From Bacillota bacterium (GTDB taxonomy: Bacteria; Bacillota; Sulfobacillia; Sulfobacillales; Sulfobacillaceae): 8,814 nucleotides of DNA. Below the pieces are notes generated by a model. It ran no database searches. It saw nothing but the letters and a program-made list of their open reading frames with translations, and had not been told where the DNA came from. The stretch spans positions 1 through 8,814 of the forward strand of contig JAKADI010000044.1 of assembly GCA_021820675.1 (NCBI GenBank), written 5' to 3'. Each line of letters begins with the position of its first letter. Positions within the stretch are counted from its first letter, which is position 1. Position numbers and translations under genes: made by a program. Below, in pieces: positions 6,693-8,814 of this stretch.

Positions 6693-6698
6693 TATAAT
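6693..6698 (+). promoter_or_regulatory. TATAAT box, possible promoter of the di-metal oxidase gene
   Basis: A consensus TATAAT lies downstream of the hairpin and about 215 bases before the likely GTG start at 6913. No good -35 hexamer is at 16-18 bases (TAGTAT at 17). If used, the leader would be long, around 205 bases. Confidence 0.3.
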
Positions 6699-6912
6699 TG
6701 ACGTGAAGAACTACGGGATTGGTAGCCATTCATGGTGTTCCGATGAATAAGATGCCATCATAAAATGTCCCGGTAGTGTTGCAGTGCATCAAGCATGGTA
6801 ACGCCAGTCACATATTTGCTGATGTAGGTAGCCTAGGCACCAAAGCATTTTGTTTTTGATGATAAATTGGCCTTGAAAAAGAGCAGCTATACGGGTGAAA
6901 GGACGGTTGCAG

Positions 6913-7833
6913 GTGATAAAAGTTTACCCCCGATTCGAGGACGACCTGCTCGTGCGATTATTTCATAAGGGTGTAAAATCACAGTGGACGGTCGAGGATG
7001 TTAATTGGACCGATCCGATTCAATTTTCGCGCGAACAAGCCCACGCCTTAGCTCGCATGCTAACCCCTGTGTATTTAGGCGAACAATCGGCGATGATCGG
7101 CGCGAGTGTCGCCCTTCCCCAAATGGCCGGTGCGGGTGAAACAACAGCCCAACTATATCTCAGCAGTTTTCTCATGGACGAAGCGCGCCACTTTGAGGTC
7201 CTTACCCGGCTTTATCAGCGGCTGGACGCCGATCCTTTGACCATTCGCCAAATGCCGGAAATGCTGCGCTATCACAATCGACTTCGCAAAGGGGATCGGT
7301 TGGACTGGGTTTGGGGGATTCTCATCAGCGACATCTTTGCGAAAAATTTTTACGCAATGTACGCAAAGACCCAACCTGATGCGTTATTCGGTAAAATATC
7401 CGGACGTATCTTAAAAGATGAATCGCGCCATCAAGCGTTTGCCGAGCATTATTTGAAAGCGGCGTTACCAATGGTGCCTTTTGAGCGATATCAAGTCTTG
7501 CGCGCTATGAAGGATGAGCTCTTGGAGATCATGGACGGAATGTATCGGAGACTTTATGACGATGCCGAGAAAGTCGGAATAGACGGGCGAAACTTTTTAG
7601 ACCGTTTACGCGAGGATATCGAAGAAAAGGCTCAGCGGATTGGCCTGAACACACCTCAAGACCCAGACTCCCACAACCCAATGGGAACTCTAGCAGGAGT
7701 TGGCAAAGGAACTCTTCGGCACAATTCTCATTCACCCTTATCATTCAAAGCCTTGAAACCCTCAAAATGTCAAGCGTGTTATTTGGCTTTGTTGTGCCAC
7801 ACCCCATTATTTCGACGAGCTCAGTGCGTTTAG
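6913..7833 (+). CDS. Ferritin-like R2-type di-metal oxidase/oxygenase
   Basis: The 306-residue product (from the GTG at 6913) has the four-helix di-metal signature of the ribonucleotide-reductase-R2-like ferritin superfamily: Glu57 in YLGEQSAM (helix 1), Glu90 and His93 in DEARH (helix 2), and Glu170 and His173 in DESRH (helix 4). The helix 3 ligand, normally Glu, appears to be Asp140 in LISDIFAKNFY. The residue four before Glu170 is not His, which argues against an AurF-type three-histidine site. Such proteins activate O2 for oxidation of a bound substrate, often a lipid or amine; the substrate here is unknown and I see no R1 partner. AAGGA lies 9 bases before the GTG at 6913, better than the start at 6895. 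The last 40 or so residues, after DSHNPMG, look unlike the family (Cys- and Lys-rich, no helix pattern) and may be an extension read past the original end. It converges on the HMG-CoA reductase gene. Confidence 0.75.
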   Translation: MIKVYPRFEDDLLVRLFHKGVKSQWTVEDVNWTDPIQFSREQAHALARMLTPVYLGEQSAMIGASVALPQMAGAGETTAQLYLSSFLMDEARHFEVLTRLYQRLDADPLTIRQMPEMLRYHNRLRKGDRLDWVWGILISDIFAKNFYAMYAKTQPDALFGKISGRILKDESRHQAFAEHYLKAALPMVPFERYQVLRAMKDELLEIMDGMYRRLYDDAEKVGIDGRNFLDRLREDIEEKAQRIGLNTPQDPDSHNPMGTLAGVGKGTLRHNSHSPLSFKALKPSKCQACYLALLCHTPLFRRAQCV

Positions 7834-7836
7834 CCG

Positions 7837-7868
7837 GGACGGCGAGGGCTACCCCGTTTCCGCCGTCC
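7837..7868. terminator. Hairpin between convergent genes
   Basis: GGACGGCG (7837-7844) pairs perfectly with CGCCGTCC (7861-7868) around a 16-base loop. It sits right after the oxidase stop at 7833 and 44 bases beyond the end of the oppositely read HMG-CoA reductase gene, so it could end both transcripts. Neither side has a clear U tract. Confidence 0.5.
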
Positions 7869-7911
7869 TACGGACATCGTGCCCCTCGCTTCTTTTCCAG
7901 CATCTCGCCGT

Positions 7912-8814
7912 TTAGCGCATGCCCCCATGTTGCCAGTGAGTCCGAAAGAAATTCTCACTCCCTCGGCTCGCCATCGACGCCGCGGCTGAAATTTCCAGTG
8001 CTAACGCAGCTGCTGCGATAATCTGCGCTAATCGTCGGGACGCATGGGGACCTTCACACCCCATCAGCCGCAAATATGATTGGGCGTGAGGCAATTTCGT
8101 ACCACCTCCTACCGTCCCGACTTCCAGGCCACTTAACGTGATGCTAAAGGCAATGCCCGACGGCACACGAGAGACTGTGGCGTGGGCCATACTACTGGTG
8201 CCCACCATTCCCAAATCCTGACCGGTAGCAGCGAATATCGCCGCAACAGCAGAGGCGGGGGTAAACGCGAACGACTGCATTGCACTGCCATGCGCACCGT
8301 GGATCCCTACCCATTCGAGCGCCATTAAACGCTCGGCCGTGGTATTCAAGTAGCGGCGGATGAGTTCATCAGGGATGACACTTTCTGCCATCGCCGTCTT
8401 GCCATGGCCGCCATGAAAATATTCATGACTAGGCTTTTTGTCCCCGCCCATGTTGGCTTCTAAAAATATACTATCCGGGCTTAGACCCTGATTCTCGATC
8501 TGACCCACGATATATTCATTTAATGCATACGCATTGCGTGTGATCATATTTGGTCCACATGCTTCTTGGGTGTCAAATCCATAGAGAACATGGCAAACCG
8601 GGCCTATCACGTGTGTGCGAATATCGAGCAATTGTGCATGCGTCGATACCCGGGCCAAACGTTCGCTAGGTTTGACCATCTTGCCCTCGTGGAAGGGATC
8701 ATTGATCCACTGTTTAATCGCATCTTCCCGTGCCGTTATCCAATCCCGAAGCGCTAGCGCCTCCTTCGCCGTAGGAAATACAAAAGCACAATCCCTCGTC
8801 ATCTCATCCCGAAG
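7912..8814 (-). CDS. hmgA: Hydroxymethylglutaryl-CoA reductase, class I-like (5' end outside window)
   Basis: The enzyme reduces HMG-CoA to mevalonate with two NAD(P)H, the committed step of the mevalonate pathway to isoprenoids. The frame is open through the window edge; the codons before the ATG at 8802 read LRDE, fitting the LRDGMTR...F block of the family, so that ATG is internal and about 100 residues (with the catalytic Glu) lie outside. Numbering from that Met: Lys122 in GGDKKPS is the catalytic lysine, Asp196 in TGQDLG the catalytic aspartate, GTVGGGTKLPHAQ (229-241) the signature near the C-terminus, and His289 in FRTHWQHG the probable catalytic histidine. The usual DAMGMNM/DASGQNM block reads EACGPNM (80-86), a visible departure. 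DKKP and the overall order suit class I enzymes rather than class II; no membrane segment is seen. The gene ends at TAA 7912 and converges on the di-metal oxidase gene. Confidence 0.93.
   Translation of the reverse strand, partial: LRDEMTRDCAFVFPTAKEALALRDWITAREDAIKQWINDPFHEGKMVKPSERLARVSTHAQLLDIRTHVIGPVCHVLYGFDTQEACGPNMITRNAYALNEYIVGQIENQGLSPDSIFLEANMGGDKKPSHEYFHGGHGKTAMAESVIPDELIRRYLNTTAERLMALEWVGIHGAHGSAMQSFAFTPASAVAAIFAATGQDLGMVGTSSMAHATVSRVPSGIAFSITLSGLEVGTVGGGTKLPHAQSYLRLMGCEGPHASRRLAQIIAAAALALEISAAASMASRGSENFFRTHWQHGGMR

Larger units (their letters stand above)
6421..6912. other. Intergenic region before the di-metal oxidase gene
   Basis: These 492 bases hold the hairpin at 6489-6530 and a TATAAT box at 6693. 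Open frames on both strands run across the hairpin without ribosome binding sites and show no motif. I see no RNA gene. Confidence 0.4.

Noticed and set aside
6410..6733. Minus-strand open frame of 107 codons between the synthetase and the oxidase
   Set aside because: It runs through the 6489-6530 hairpin, has no ribosome binding site and no protein motif, and a shifted frame nearby is equally open.
6913..7833. AurF-type N-oxygenase
   Set aside because: AurF has an extra histidine four residues before the helix 4 Glu; here that position is Ile166, so a two-histidine R2-like site fits better.
1..8814. A new defence or toxin system
   Set aside because: The only toxin-immunity link is the decayed SdpI-type gene; no toxin, nuclease, NTPase effector or reverse transcriptase was found.

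Overview
The window looks like chromosome from a Gram-positive, acidophile-type Firmicute. Sulfobacillus or a relative is my best guess, based on roughly balanced base composition, strong AGGAGG-type ribosome binding sites, frequent GTG/TTG starts, a three-repeat peptidoglycan-binding protein and an ISL3-type transposase remnant. This is an impression from gene content, not a database match.

Layout. Positions 1-1190 (minus strand) hold a decayed module: a frameshifted SdpI-type membrane protein gene (279-898), the 3' end of an unidentified gene that overlaps its start codon by ATGA (895-1046), and the 5' stump of an ISL3-type transposase that has replaced the front of that gene (1035-1187). 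Positions 1190-1650 are non-coding, with three direct repeats and a small dyad. A divergent heme A synthase (ctaA-like, about 1654-2529, plus) follows; it keeps the N-terminal Cys/Glu/His site but appears to lack the other heme-ligand histidines. Positions 2530-3464 contain no convincing gene. A protein made only of peptidoglycan-binding repeats (3465-4292, plus) has its own TATAAT box, an excellent ribosome binding site and a GC-rich hairpin behind it. A medium-chain-type acyl-CoA synthetase (4700-6265, plus) comes next; a 52-codon ORF overlaps its stop as GTGA, and a strong hairpin lies at 6489-6530. A ferritin-like, R2-type di-metal oxidase (6913-7833, plus) then converges, across a hairpin, on the 3' part of a class I-like HMG-CoA reductase gene (7912 to beyond 8814, minus), cut by the window edge.

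How the genes may work together. Only loose links can be argued. CtaA would supply heme A to terminal oxidases. The acyl-CoA synthetase, the di-metal oxidase and HMG-CoA reductase all fit lipid or isoprenoid metabolism, but they are in separate transcription units and nothing in the sequence proves a shared pathway. I see no CRISPR array, tRNA, rRNA, complete insertion sequence or recognisable defence system. The most unusual points are the CtaA homologue with missing heme ligands, the SdpI-type gene that is either broken or frameshifted, and the IS-truncated gene coupled to it.
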